DNA of 64,000 bases, taken from NCBI RefSeq assembly GCF_037975235.1, contig NZ_CP150241.1, forward strand, positions 5,766,001-5,830,000, read 5' to 3'. Made by a program: the position numbers and the translations under genes. Of this stretch, positions 18,950-28,036 are shown in pieces; within the stretch, counting starts at the first letter, position 1, and every line of letters begins with the position of its first letter. The notes beneath the pieces were generated by a model, which saw only the letters and a list, made by a program, of their open reading frames with translations, did not search any database and was not told the origin of the DNA. The DNA is from Paenibacillus sp. FSL R5-0341. Lineage in GTDB: Bacteria > Bacillota > Bacilli > Paenibacillales > Paenibacillaceae.

Positions 18950-19625
18950 AACCGTATTCCCCTCTCATCTGATCCCGTACAATCTGTCCACGTTCAATGG
19001 CGATTACCCGTTTACGCATCGTATTCACGATATCTTTGTTGTGGGTCGCCATAACAATGGTTGTTCCCCGGAAATTAATCTCATCCAGCAGTTGCATAAT
19101 GCCCCATGACGTCTCCGGATCAAGGTTACCTGTAGGCTCATCCGCGATAATAACCGATGGGTTATTGACGATAGCCCGTGCAATCGCAATACGTTGCTGT
19201 TCCCCACCTGAGAGCTGTGAAGGTTCACGATTCGCCTTGCTGCGCAGACCCACCAAGTCGAGCACTTCCATGACTCGTTTCTTGATATGCCGCTTCGGCG
19301 CTTCAATAACTTCCATGGCAAATGCCACATTCTCAAATGCGGTCATCCGTGGCAGCAGACGAAAATCCTGGAACACAACGCCGATGTTACGACGCACATA
19401 AGGAATCTTTCTTGGTTTCAACTTACCAATATTAAATCCGTTAATGGATATTTGTCCTTTGGTCGGAACTTCTTCTCTGTACATCAATTTCATAAATGTC
19501 GATTTGCCTGCGCCGGACGGACCGACGATATAGACAAATTCATTGCGGTCGATCTTCACCGACACCCCTTGTAATGCGTGGGTCCCATTGGCGTAGGTCT
19601 TCCACACGTCCTGCATTTCTATCAC
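18939..19625 (-). CDS. ftsE: Cell division ATP-binding protein FtsE
   Basis: The ATPase of FtsEX. Walker A GPSGAGKST, signature LSGGEQQR, Walker B VIIADEPTGNLD and the switch His in MATHNKD are present. I chose GTG at 19625 (228 aa, beginning with the family-typical residues IEMQDVWKTY). AGGAAGTGAT lies directly upstream and this gives the usual FtsE length. An ATG seven codons earlier overlaps that ribosome site. It starts the ftsE-ftsX-hydrolase transcription unit. Confidence 0.96.
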   Translation of the reverse strand: MIEMQDVWKTYANGTHALQGVSVKIDRNEFVYIVGPSGAGKSTFMKLMYREEVPTKGQISINGFNIGKLKPRKIPYVRRNIGVVFQDFRLLPRMTAFENVAFAMEVIEAPKRHIKKRVMEVLDLVGLRSKANREPSQLSGGEQQRIAIARAIVNNPSVIIADEPTGNLDPETSWGIMQLLDEINFRGTTIVMATHNKDIVNTMRKRVIAIERGQIVRDQMRGEYGYEF

Positions 19626-19769
19626 ATCATCACTTCCTGCTCGCATAGTTAGCCATTATCATTTCGACACAATCCCGGCATTTCCTTTAAAAAGACCTGA
19701 ATTTCATCAGGAAAAAATCCACGTCGTTCCTATTTCAATGGTGAAGCATGGATTCATATGAAGTTTATT

Positions 19770-19785
19770 GTAACAAATTTGTTAC
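19770..19785. promoter_or_regulatory. 16-bp perfect palindrome between ftsE and vanW-family gene
   Basis: GTAACAAATTTGTTAC lies in the divergent promoter region, 95 bp before the vanW-type gene. A related inverted pair, GTAACA-N6-TGTTAC, occurs upstream of the yhbD-like gene at 25293-25310. It may be an operator, but no regulator is identified. Confidence 0.5.
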
Positions 19786-19879
19786 CTATTGAGTACCCGA
19801 AAGTTTTCCTGCATTGGATCATATATATAGAAAGTGTTACAAAGTCGGGAACAACTGAAGTATAAAGGAGCGTACGGTT

Positions 19880-21313
19880 ATGAAAAAAATACATTTGACG
19901 GTCATTGTTGTATTCTCCATCCTCTTGATCGGCTCCGCGTCCTATGGATTGTTGTATATGTACGTGAATCAGCCTGCCCTGCCCAAAGACATTCATGTTG
20001 GCGGCATGCCAGTGCAAGGGAAGAACCATAAAGATGTACTGCATGAACTGGAGGAGAAGATCAAAAAGCTCGAGGACTGGCCTGTCACTCTTGAGTTGAC
20101 TGAACCTGACCCCAAGACGATGACGTACAGCGCAGCTCAGGTGGGTGTAAACTACAACGTTAACGGCTTCAAGTCCGCGATAAAAGAGCTTGAGGAAGGG
20201 GATGTATGGGAACGCGCTTATGCACGTTATCATTTTCCGAAAGAGTTCTCTCTGGATATGAGTTACGACTTACGATCACTCCAAGAACATCTCAACCCTG
20301 CCTGGGAAAAAGAAACCTTCGGTACACCTGCGAACGCCGTTCGACGCATTACCGCAAGTGACAAAGTCCAGTATATCCCGGAAAAAGGCGTCCGCCGTGT
20401 TGATTGGGATACACTCACAAATCTCATTCAAACCAAGCTGCACCGAGATTTTAGCGTACTGAACCCGGATGAGAAACAAGCCCCATTGCTGATCCAGGTA
20501 CCACTGTATACGCTGACGCCTGAAGTAACCCTTGATTCCCTGCGCCAGGAAGGCATTGACCGGAAGATCATCCAGTTCTCCACGGGTCTGGGCAATAGTA
20601 GTGAAGGCCGGATACATAATGTCAGCGCAGCAGCGGAAGCGATTAACGGTATGATTTTGCCACCGGATGCCACATTCGATTATGAGAAGGTCGTCCGTAA
20701 AGCGGAGAAAGATTACGGGTTTCGTGAGGCCCCGGTCATTGTCAATGGAAGACTGACCCCCGGAATTGGCGGGGGAATCTGCCAGGTATCCAGTACAGTG
20801 TATAACGCAGCGCTGTTGACGGGTCTTGATATTATTGAGCGTCGCAACCACTCCCTGCCGGTCAAATATTTGCCGAAAGGACTGGATGCCACCTTTGCCT
20901 CGGGAGCCATCAACTTTCGATTCAAGAATAATACCGGAAAATCCTTACTCATTCATGCAGAGGTGAAGAACCACCAATTGATGGTGAAATTTTTTGGCAC
21001 ATTCCCGGAGAATGTCAGCTATGCACTTGAATCTCGCACCATTGAAACATTAAGTGTTCCAGTGAAATATGTGTCCAGTACAGTACTGCCTGATGGTGCA
21101 CAGCAGGTGCTGCAAGACGGACAGCCAGGATATATTGTCGAGACGGTACGAACCAAGAGGGTAGACGGAAAAGTAGTCGAATCCAAAACGATTACACGAG
21201 ATACGTACAAAGCTCAGAATCGTCTAATTGCCCGCTCAGGTCATAGCAGCCTGCCTGATCCACAAGAACCTTCTGTTGTCGAGGACGGGATCAGCGATAC
21301 GAAACAGCCTTAG
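19880..21313 (+). CDS. VanW family protein (YoaR-like)
   Basis: A 477-residue protein with an N-terminal membrane helix (about 5-28) and an extracytoplasmic body. Residues about 40-165 form a peptidoglycan-binding-4-like domain, and a second unit precedes the VanW domain (about 240-380, with TPGIGGGICQVSSTVYNAAL and RRNHSLPV). A G5-like segment follows (ETVRTKRVDGKVVESK). VanW proteins were first noted in vancomycin-resistance clusters; their biochemical role is not established, though cell-wall binding is likely. AAAGGAG precedes the start. It stands alone, divergent from ftsE. Confidence 0.88.
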   Translation: MKKIHLTVIVVFSILLIGSASYGLLYMYVNQPALPKDIHVGGMPVQGKNHKDVLHELEEKIKKLEDWPVTLELTEPDPKTMTYSAAQVGVNYNVNGFKSAIKELEEGDVWERAYARYHFPKEFSLDMSYDLRSLQEHLNPAWEKETFGTPANAVRRITASDKVQYIPEKGVRRVDWDTLTNLIQTKLHRDFSVLNPDEKQAPLLIQVPLYTLTPEVTLDSLRQEGIDRKIIQFSTGLGNSSEGRIHNVSAAAEAINGMILPPDATFDYEKVVRKAEKDYGFREAPVIVNGRLTPGIGGGICQVSSTVYNAALLTGLDIIERRNHSLPVKYLPKGLDATFASGAINFRFKNNTGKSLLIHAEVKNHQLMVKFFGTFPENVSYALESRTIETLSVPVKYVSSTVLPDGAQQVLQDGQPGYIVETVRTKRVDGKVVESKTITRDTYKAQNRLIARSGHSSLPDPQEPSVVEDGISDTKQP

Positions 21314-21416
21314 GGCTTTTGTTCGAAGCATCTGATCACTTGTACCAGCATAAAAAAGAGCACAGAGTTCAATCCGTAATTTAATCATTCACGGGTAAGC
21401 TGATCATACGAAAACA

Positions 21417-21471
21417 AAAAAAGACACACTTTCCGCCCCCTTTTGAGGATACGTGAGAAGTGTGTCTTTTC
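21417..21471. terminator. Bidirectional terminator between vanW-family gene and MFS gene
   Basis: AAAAGACACACTT pairs with AAGTGTGTCTTTT over a loop of about 26 bases, with an A run on the left and Ts on the right. It serves the convergent genes. Confidence 0.7.
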
Positions 21472-21552
21472 ATTATTAAAATAAGTTATTCAAGTTTTTA
21501 ATAGACTACGGTTAGCCCATATTTCATAACTTATAGTTTTCTGCATAACGGC

Positions 21553-23106
21553 TTAGTGACCGCCTGTGTATTCTCCTTGCTCTTCGCCTACGACCATTTT
21601 CTCTTTTCCCATGAAGAAGGAAGCGACCAACGCGAGTGCAGCCGGAATCACAGCCCAGGCAAATAACTGCACGATGGAAGAAGACAGGGCATGTGTGATG
21701 GTGTCCAGCACCTGAGGCGGAATCGCCTGTCTGAGTTCTGGTGAGAGTAACGCATGCGGATCGGTCAGATCCACTCCCTGCGGCACGCCACCCGCTGAAG
21801 CACCGCCTGCTTCCGCAGCTGAACCAGCGAGAGCATCGTTCATTTTACGCGTAAATACCTGGCTCTGTACGATACCAAAGATCGTAATGCCCATCGTCAT
21901 ACCGAGGGACCGCAAAAAGTTAAGTGTGGAGCTTGCGGCTCCGCGTCTTTGCGGTTCAAACGCATTCATGGCTGCATTGCTAAGTACGGAGAACGAAGCA
22001 CCGACACCCAGACCAACCATCACCATGTAGATACGTATCGTCCAAAGAGAAGAATTCTCATCCAGTGTGGTCAGCAATCCAAGTCCAATAACAAGTAAGG
22101 CTAACGTAGGGATCATGATATTACGATACTTGATTTTGGTCATCAGCACCCCGCCCAAGGACGCCGTCACAACGGACCCAAGCATCATGGGTAGCAGCAC
22201 AAGACCGGAGTTGGTCGCTTTACCACCAAGTACCCCCTGTATGAAGATCGGAATGTACACGGATGCTGTAATGAACGCCGCACCACTGAACATACCAATA
22301 ACGTTACTGGACCAGTAGACCCGGTTGCGGAACATGCTGAAGGAGATGATTGGTTCTTTGGCTTTGGTTTCTGCAAAAAGGAAGAGCAGCGCTAATGCTA
22401 CAAATCCGGCAAACAAGCCAAGAATCTGCCAGGAACCCCAGGCAAATGTTTTGCCGCCCAGTTCCAGACCAAAGATCAGGCACACAACAGCACCGATCAG
22501 TGTTACAGCACCCAGCCAGTCGATCTGTTGGGATTGATGCTGATGGGATTCTTTATAAAAGAACGCAATGAACACAAATGCAATCAAGCCTAGCGGCAGG
22601 TTGATATAGAATACCCATTCCCATGTCGCATACTGGGTAATGTAAGCACCGAGCAGAGGTCCGAATACGCTGGAGAGGCCAAAGACGGCTCCAAACAATC
22701 CACCCAATTTACCACGAGATTCTGGTGCAACGACATCAAACATGATCGTAAAGGCAATCGGCACCAGGGCCCCCGCACCAATACCTTGAATCGCTCTGTA
22801 CATCGTCAATTCCACAATAGACGTTGCCGTTCCGCACAGCGCTGAGCCAAGCATAAACACAATAATACCAAATACAAAAAACTTCTTCCGTCCATACATA
22901 TCGGATAACTTACCGAATATCGGCATCCCTGCCATCTCAGCTACCATGTACGCGGAGGTAACCCAGACGAACTTGTCGAGCCCGCCCAGCTTCCCGACAA
23001 TATCCCCCATAGCTGTTGCCACGATGGTATTATCCATCGAAGCCATTAGTATGCTGAGCAGTAACCCTGCCAGCACCAATCCAATACTGTTTTTACGTGC
23101 AACCAT
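21553..23106 (-). CDS. MFS multidrug efflux transporter, DHA2 (14-helix) family
   Basis: A drug/proton antiporter of the EmrB/QacA subfamily, 517 residues from the chosen start. Fourteen hydrophobic helices are visible. Family motifs include SMDNTIVATAMGDI in helix 1 (motif D1), GKLSDMYGRKKFFV (motif A, loop 2-3), YRAIQGIGAGALVPI (motif B) and GPLLGAYIT (motif C, antiporter). I chose ATG at 23106 because GGAGAG lies 10 bases upstream; an ATG six codons earlier has no ribosome site. No regulator gene is adjacent. Substrate unknown. Confidence 0.92.
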   Translation of the reverse strand: MVARKNSIGLVLAGLLLSILMASMDNTIVATAMGDIVGKLGGLDKFVWVTSAYMVAEMAGMPIFGKLSDMYGRKKFFVFGIIVFMLGSALCGTATSIVELTMYRAIQGIGAGALVPIAFTIMFDVVAPESRGKLGGLFGAVFGLSSVFGPLLGAYITQYATWEWVFYINLPLGLIAFVFIAFFYKESHQHQSQQIDWLGAVTLIGAVVCLIFGLELGGKTFAWGSWQILGLFAGFVALALLFLFAETKAKEPIISFSMFRNRVYWSSNVIGMFSGAAFITASVYIPIFIQGVLGGKATNSGLVLLPMMLGSVVTASLGGVLMTKIKYRNIMIPTLALLVIGLGLLTTLDENSSLWTIRIYMVMVGLGVGASFSVLSNAAMNAFEPQRRGAASSTLNFLRSLGMTMGITIFGIVQSQVFTRKMNDALAGSAAEAGGASAGGVPQGVDLTDPHALLSPELRQAIPPQVLDTITHALSSSIVQLFAWAVIPAALALVASFFMGKEKMVVGEEQGEYTGGH

Positions 23107-23178
23107 TGTACTCAATCTCTCCATTCACGCTCTATTCATATGACTGCATTAGTATATCCGAAAAGAAGTTTTCGTTAA

Positions 23179-23862
23179 TCAGTCCAAGGACCGATTGCTT
23201 TGCAGCAAAACTTCCGATTGCGGATGAATTTGCAGAGATGAACGGTATTCCACTGTACCAATCCGGCAGCCAGGACCGATTTTTATTTTATCGCCACGGA
23301 CAATCTCGGCTTCCGTATTCTCTAATTCAATGTCGTCACCTTCGATAATCTGTGCTTTAAGAATTGATTTATTCCCCGTAAACAAGTCATTCAACCGGCC
23401 ACTCTTCACCGAGATGATGGAACCACCCATTTCCTTGACCTGGGATGGACCCATGATTTTGAGTGTGATGTGTTCAGCGCTGAGCATCCCCGCTATCGTC
23501 AACCGTCCGTTCAGCTTGATATTTTCCGCCTGACAATCCCCTGACAGATGAAGTTCACCGACCACTTTTATATGCTCAGCTTTGGCATGCAGGCCAGATG
23601 CCTGGATTCTATCCTCACCATCGTTGCTGGTCTCTCGCTCTGTTAGAGTCAGAGTTCCGATAATTTTAATATCTGTGGATTCAAGCGATCCGTATATGAC
23701 CGATGTACCCGTACATTTGAATCGATCACAAGATAGATTGTCGTTAAAGGACGCGTCCCCTACGACCTTGATCTTGCCGTACACGCCACCAGAAGAACTG
23801 CCATCACCAACGATGCTGATATCCATTTTTTTGTCCAATGAACGCCCAGGATTGTTATTCAT
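23179..23862 (-). CDS. Bactofilin-family protein, YhbF/BacF-like
   Basis: A polymer-forming cytoskeletal (bactofilin) type protein, about 227 residues. It has the short repeating beta pattern of a right-handed beta helix, for example IKVVGELHLSGDCQAENIKL and LNGRLTIAGMLSAEHITLKI. No signal peptide. Order yhbD-yhbE-yhbF matches B. subtilis, where BacE and BacF were reported to be required for flagellar hook and filament assembly. ATG at 23862 follows AAGGGATGGGG; a longer frame to 23928 would overlap the previous gene and lacks support. It is paralogous to the preceding gene. Confidence 0.85.
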   Translation of the reverse strand: MNNNPGRSLDKKMDISIVGDGSSSGGVYGKIKVVGDASFNDNLSCDRFKCTGTSVIYGSLESTDIKIIGTLTLTERETSNDGEDRIQASGLHAKAEHIKVVGELHLSGDCQAENIKLNGRLTIAGMLSAEHITLKIMGPSQVKEMGGSIISVKSGRLNDLFTGNKSILKAQIIEGDDIELENTEAEIVRGDKIKIGPGCRIGTVEYRSSLQIHPQSEVLLQSNRSLD

Positions 23863-23896
23863 GTCGACCCCATCCCTTTCTCTCCATATCCAAACT

Positions 23897-24625
23897 TTAA
23901 ATTCGCTGACTGCTGCCCACCTTGGCATCCTGATCTACCTCAAGTTCACCTGAATACTCAACCAGTCTGATGTTACAGCCGCGACCGATAAAAATGTTAC
24001 TCCCCCGAACAATGTCAGCTTCGGTATCTTCCAGCACAATCTCATCGCCCTCAATTAAGGATGTCTTAAATGACGGGGTCCCGCCCAGGCCAATACTTTT
24101 CCAAAATCCATTCTGTTGTTCCTTGCGACGAATATCGATACGCTCTCCGCCAATCTCTTTAGCCGAAGAAGATGTATGCAGCCTGATCTCCACTGTTCCC
24201 GCATTCAGTAAGCCGCTGATCTTAATATTGCCCCGTACATTCAGGGACTCACATTGGACATCCCCTTCAATATCGATCACACCGCCAATATCAATTCGCT
24301 CCCCATCCACTCTTCCACGTACGGTACACTTTCCGTTCACTTCAAGCTCAGGGCTATGGAGATCTCCGTTAATCGTAGTTAAGCCATCCACCCGAACACG
24401 AGAACTGGTCAAAGGACCGTTCAACGTACACATGCCATTAATCGTTGCACTCTCGGAGCTCAAAGCGCCGTGCATCTTCAATGTTCCATTTACTTCCATA
24501 GAGGTGCAGTCCAAGTTGCCGTTAACTTTAGCCATGCCATCAATAGATACACGGTGAAAATTCCCGCCTGCCGTTTGACTTATGCCCGACACATTCAGAT
24601 CATTCCGCTTATTCCGCTCTTCCAT
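23897..24625 (-). CDS. Bactofilin-family protein, YhbE/BacE-like
   Basis: The 242-residue paralogue of the next gene. Short beta repeats dominate: IDGMAKVNGNLDCTSMEV, NGTLKMHGALSSESATING and similar rungs to about residue 150. A C-terminal segment shared with its neighbour carries LIEGDEIVLEDTEADIVRG. These proteins assemble into filaments without nucleotide and act as membrane-linked scaffolds. The start follows AAGGAGAGG. It is 14 bp downstream of the yhbD-like gene, so the three form one operon. Confidence 0.87.
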   Translation of the reverse strand: MEERNKRNDLNVSGISQTAGGNFHRVSIDGMAKVNGNLDCTSMEVNGTLKMHGALSSESATINGMCTLNGPLTSSRVRVDGLTTINGDLHSPELEVNGKCTVRGRVDGERIDIGGVIDIEGDVQCESLNVRGNIKISGLLNAGTVEIRLHTSSSAKEIGGERIDIRRKEQQNGFWKSIGLGGTPSFKTSLIEGDEIVLEDTEADIVRGSNIFIGRGCNIRLVEYSGELEVDQDAKVGSSQRI

Positions 24626-24639
24626 AGATGATCCTCTCC

Positions 24640-25263
24640 TTATCCCAATTTGAGTTTTAATTCTTCCATAAATGTTCCCATCGGCTGCCTAAGAACCACT
24701 TTCACACCATTGTCAAAATAAAACTCCGTTCCTGCTGTTATCAGCATGAATGAAGGAACACCCATCTTACGAATAAGCACGAGTTCGCTCGGTTTGCCTG
24801 TAAAACGATAATAATGTTCAGACATCACTTCGATCAGCAACGCACCCTCTTGCCGAGTAATATCTCCGCTCATTAACAGCTTATCAAGGACGTAGAGCAT
24901 CATAATCTGTTCCAAAGCATACAGCGGTTGTTCCCGACCTGCTTCTTTTAACAGATCCAGCGAGATTTGTGAAACAATGTTTCGCTCTAACAGTTGTTGT
25001 GCAGACATCTCCACTTCACCCAACGTAGGTGAGAAGACGTCTGCCAGCTCATCCAGCGATAATCCGTCTTTCATATTGAGAATCTTGTCAATGCGCAGTA
25101 AAATCTGTTGTTTGGGAAAAAAGGTCTCTTGTCCGGTGTAGGACGACTTCCGAATGAACCATTCTTCCGGAATGAGATTTTTCCGCTTCCAGCGGTATAA
25201 CTGGCCATATGAGATTCCTGTCAGGTCCAACAATTCTTTCTTGGAGATCAAATCATCTGTCAT
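24640..25263 (-). CDS. YhbD-like protein with MerR-type DNA-binding domain
   Basis: The 207-residue product begins with a MerR-like winged helix (LISKKELLDLTGISYGQLYRWKRK, then FPKQQILLRIDKIL). The C-terminal part (about 115-200, DUF4004-like) is of unknown function. It heads the operon with two bactofilin genes, as in B. subtilis yhbDEF. It may regulate its own operon, or use the helix-turn-helix fold for protein contact. An inverted pair GTAACA-N6-TGTTAC lies 30 bp upstream. Confidence 0.82.
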   Translation of the reverse strand: MTDDLISKKELLDLTGISYGQLYRWKRKNLIPEEWFIRKSSYTGQETFFPKQQILLRIDKILNMKDGLSLDELADVFSPTLGEVEMSAQQLLERNIVSQISLDLLKEAGREQPLYALEQIMMLYVLDKLLMSGDITRQEGALLIEVMSEHYYRFTGKPSELVLIRKMGVPSFMLITAGTEFYFDNGVKVVLRQPMGTFMEELKLKLG

Positions 25264-25292
25264 ATATGGTCCCCCTTTTTATTGAAATGAGT

Positions 25293-25310
25293 GTAACATA
25301 ACATTGTTAC
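25293..25310. promoter_or_regulatory. Inverted repeat upstream of yhbD-like gene
   Basis: GTAACA and TGTTAC are separated by six bases, 30 bp before the yhbD-like start. It could be an autoregulatory operator for the MerR-type domain protein. The same arms with a 4-base spacer occur at 19770-19785. Confidence 0.4.
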
Positions 25311-25537
25311 GTTGTAAACCAGATTGAAAAATCGATGATCCGATTACATACTTCCCTTTTAACCACTGGTGTGAAATTCTTTGTTTCCTACTGCAGATCT
25401 TGTTATTGCAATGGAAGAGTAATGCGTATAACCTGTTACATATAAACACTTTGGAGGCCTAGGCATCCGATTTCCATCCCATCGTCTCATGTCAGTACAC
25501 GTGGTTAACGAAATTATGAAAGGGGTTTCTTATACTC

Positions 25538-26326
25538 ATGGCACTTATTAAATGTGATTTTTACTCGGATACGCTCGGGCTTAGCACCAGCATGCATGTC
25601 ATTCTGCCGCAACAAACCCACAATCAGATCGGTATGGAGAATGTGACTGGCAAAGGGTTGCACCCAACCCTGTACCTGTTGCACGGTCTGTCTGATGATG
25701 ATTCCATCTGGCTGCGCCGGACTTCCATTGAACGATATGTAGCTAACCTCGGGATCGCTGTTGTTATGCCACAGGTACATCGCAGCTTCTATACGGATAT
25801 GGTGGAAGGTGGAAAGTACTGGACGTTTATCAGTGAGGAACTGCCAGCACTCGCTCGCTCTTTCTTCCCATTGTCACCAAAGCGTGAGGATAACTTCGTT
25901 GCTGGTTTATCCATGGGTGGTTATGGTGCATTCAAGCTGGCTCTTCGTAAACCAGATCAATACGCTGCAGCTGCAAGTTTGTCCGGAGCACTCGATATGT
26001 CTGCACATATGGATAGAAATGCATCCTCAGCATTGCAACAGACGGAGTTACAGCGGATTTTCGGACCCGAGGTGGCAGGTACAGAGAACGATCTAATCTA
26101 TCTGTTAAAAGAAAATCAATCTAGCGAAAGTCCCCGACCTTTGCTCTACCAATGTTGCGGAACGGAAGATTTCCTGTATGAGGATAATCAAACCTTCCGT
26201 CAAGCCTGTGAACAGACGAACTTCGAACTGACATACGAGGAAGGGCCTGGTGAACATGAGTGGGGCTACTGGGATGCCAAGATCCAGGATGTATTGAAAT
26301 GGTTGCCTTTGCCCAAACGGGACTAG
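25538..26326 (+). CDS. Alpha/beta-hydrolase esterase, EstA / esterase D family
   Basis: A cytoplasmic carboxylesterase of 262 residues with no signal peptide. Oxyanion region LYLLHGLSDDDSIW, nucleophile elbow GLSMGGYGAF (Ser near residue 127) and a C-terminal His in GEHEWGYWD complete the triad, with Asp probably in CGTEDFLYEDN. The family includes tributyrin esterases and some S-formylglutathione hydrolases; substrate cannot be decided. AAAGGGG lies about 12 bases before the ATG. It is a single gene, convergent with argH. Confidence 0.88.
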   Translation: MALIKCDFYSDTLGLSTSMHVILPQQTHNQIGMENVTGKGLHPTLYLLHGLSDDDSIWLRRTSIERYVANLGIAVVMPQVHRSFYTDMVEGGKYWTFISEELPALARSFFPLSPKREDNFVAGLSMGGYGAFKLALRKPDQYAAAASLSGALDMSAHMDRNASSALQQTELQRIFGPEVAGTENDLIYLLKENQSSESPRPLLYQCCGTEDFLYEDNQTFRQACEQTNFELTYEEGPGEHEWGYWDAKIQDVLKWLPLPKRD

Positions 26327-26368
26327 TGGAGCATTAGGAGCTACTGAGGATAAAGAAGGCTGGTACTC

Positions 26369-26386
26369 CGATGACAGAACAACCTT
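26369..26386 (-). repeat. Remnant of the dispersed intergenic element
   Basis: CGATGACAGAACAACCTT is identical to 18 bases at the edge of copy B (near 32083-32100). The conserved core is absent, so this is a truncated copy between the esterase and the argH terminator. Confidence 0.55.
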
Positions 26387-26437
26387 CCTTCCGTTCGCGA
26401 TTGAATTGAATATATTTAAAGCACATCGCTGTAAAAC

Positions 26438-26485
26438 ACAAAAAGCAGGCCGCTGAGAACAAAGTTCTCTGGCCTGCTTCTTTAT
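26438..26485. terminator. Bidirectional terminator between esterase and argH
   Basis: AAGCAGGCC...GAGAAC pairs with GTTCTC...GGCCTGCTT around AAA, with an A run on the left and T-rich sequence on the right. It ends both the esterase and the arginine operon. Confidence 0.85.
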
Positions 26486-26526
26486 TGTACTGTCGTATCT
26501 GTAAGACACCTATCGTAACCGTGACA

Positions 26527-27930
26527 TTAACCGCGATTCGTAATCCATTGCTCGGTAATCTCCAATACCTTCTCACTGCGTCCAATGGCTTCAGCAACTT
26601 GACCCGAAGCAGTTCCACCGTAAACATTACGAGCGTTCACAACCGCTTCCGGTTGCAGCACATCATAGATCCGGTCATCGAACAGTGGGGAGAACTGACG
26701 GAATTCATCAATCGTCAGATCCAGCAAATACTTGCTGTTCTGGATGCAGTACAGCACCGTTTTACCAATCACTTCATGCGCCTGACGGAAAGGCAAACCT
26801 TCGCCTACGAGGAAGTCGGCAATATCCGTAGCATTGGAGAAATCCTGGTTGACTGCTTGACGCATCCGATCTTTATTCACTGTCATTGTTGCGATCATTG
26901 GAGCAAACAGTTGCAGTGCACCCTCCAGCGTCGCTACCGTGTCGAACATGCCTTCTTTGTCTTCCTGCATGTCTTTGTTGTATGCCAGTGGAAGAGATTT
27001 CAGTACCGTCAGCAAACCGATCAGGTTGCCGTACACACGTCCTGTTTTACCACGAACGAGTTCAGGAACGTCTGGGTTTTTCTTCTGAGGCATAATGCTG
27101 CTGCCTGTGCAGAACGCATCGTCCAGTTCAACGAAACCAAACTCCGTGCTGCTCCACAATACCAGTTCTTCACTCAGACGGGACAAGTGAGTCATGATCA
27201 GCGAAGCTGCCGCCAGGAACTCAACGATGAAGTCACGGTCGCTTACTGCGTCCAGACTGTTCTCGTAAACGCCATCGAAGCCCAGTTGTTCCGCCACAAA
27301 ATGACGGTCAATCGGGAATGTTGTGCCCGCAAGCGCACCTGCGCCCAATGGCAGGATGTTAATGCGTTTGTAGCTGTCCATCAGACGCTCCGCATCCCGT
27401 TGGAACATGGATACATATGCCATCAGGTGATGGGCGAACAAAATTGGCTGTGCCCGTTGAAGATGCGTATAACCCGGTACGATGGTATCGAGGTTATCCT
27501 TCGCTTGTCCAATCAATGCTTCCTGCAAGGAATGCAGCATGCCTACAAATCCAACCACACGCTCGCGCAGGTACAAGTGCATATCCGTTGCAACCTGGTC
27601 ATTCCGGCTACGGCCTGTATGTAATTTTCCGCCTACAGGGCCGATCGTTTCGATCAGGTTTTTCTCAATATTCATGTGGATGTCTTCGTCCGATACGGAG
27701 AATTCCACTTCACCTGCACGGATTTTGTGCAAAACGGTGATCAGACCTTCTTTGATGGTCTCCACATCTTCCGCCGGAAGAATACCACATTTGCCCAGCA
27801 TCGTTACATGGGCCAGACTACCCTGAATATCTTCCTCAGCCAAAGCTTTGTCAAAATTGATCGATGCCGTATATTCCTCAACCAAATGATTGGTTTGTTT
27901 TGTAAAACGTCCTCCCCACAGCTTACTCAC
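26527..27930 (-). CDS. argH: Argininosuccinate lyase (ArgH)
   Basis: This enzyme catalyses the last step of arginine synthesis, splitting argininosuccinate to arginine and fumarate. The fumarase/aspartase signature GSSIMPQKKNPD is present, with TGRSRNDQVATD and the catalytic-His region YTHLQRAQP. I chose GTG at 27930 (467 aa, protein beginning SKLWGGRF after the initiator), since AAGGGGAG lies upstream and the family begins with KLWGGRF. The 24 extra residues of the longer frame are not family-like. It is the last gene of the arg operon and ends at a strong terminator. Confidence 0.97.
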   Translation of the reverse strand: MSKLWGGRFTKQTNHLVEEYTASINFDKALAEEDIQGSLAHVTMLGKCGILPAEDVETIKEGLITVLHKIRAGEVEFSVSDEDIHMNIEKNLIETIGPVGGKLHTGRSRNDQVATDMHLYLRERVVGFVGMLHSLQEALIGQAKDNLDTIVPGYTHLQRAQPILFAHHLMAYVSMFQRDAERLMDSYKRINILPLGAGALAGTTFPIDRHFVAEQLGFDGVYENSLDAVSDRDFIVEFLAAASLIMTHLSRLSEELVLWSSTEFGFVELDDAFCTGSSIMPQKKNPDVPELVRGKTGRVYGNLIGLLTVLKSLPLAYNKDMQEDKEGMFDTVATLEGALQLFAPMIATMTVNKDRMRQAVNQDFSNATDIADFLVGEGLPFRQAHEVIGKTVLYCIQNSKYLLDLTIDEFRQFSPLFDDRIYDVLQPEAVVNARNVYGGTASGQVAEAIGRSEKVLEITEQWITNRG

Positions 27931-28036
27931 AGTGAGTACTCCCCTTTCGCTCATGGACAAAGCCGCTCCTGCCAGATGTGCAAGAACGGCCTGCCTTGTC
28001 ATTTATATTGGTGTAGCTCTTGTATGCAGGTATAAA

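Noticed and set aside
19754..20233. 159-codon minus-strand ORF over the start of the vanW-type gene
   Set aside because: Shadow frame without a ribosome site.
26485..27624. 379-codon plus-strand ORF opposite argH
   Set aside because: It is antisense to a certain gene, has Cys/His/Gln-rich residues typical of shadow frames and no family resemblance.
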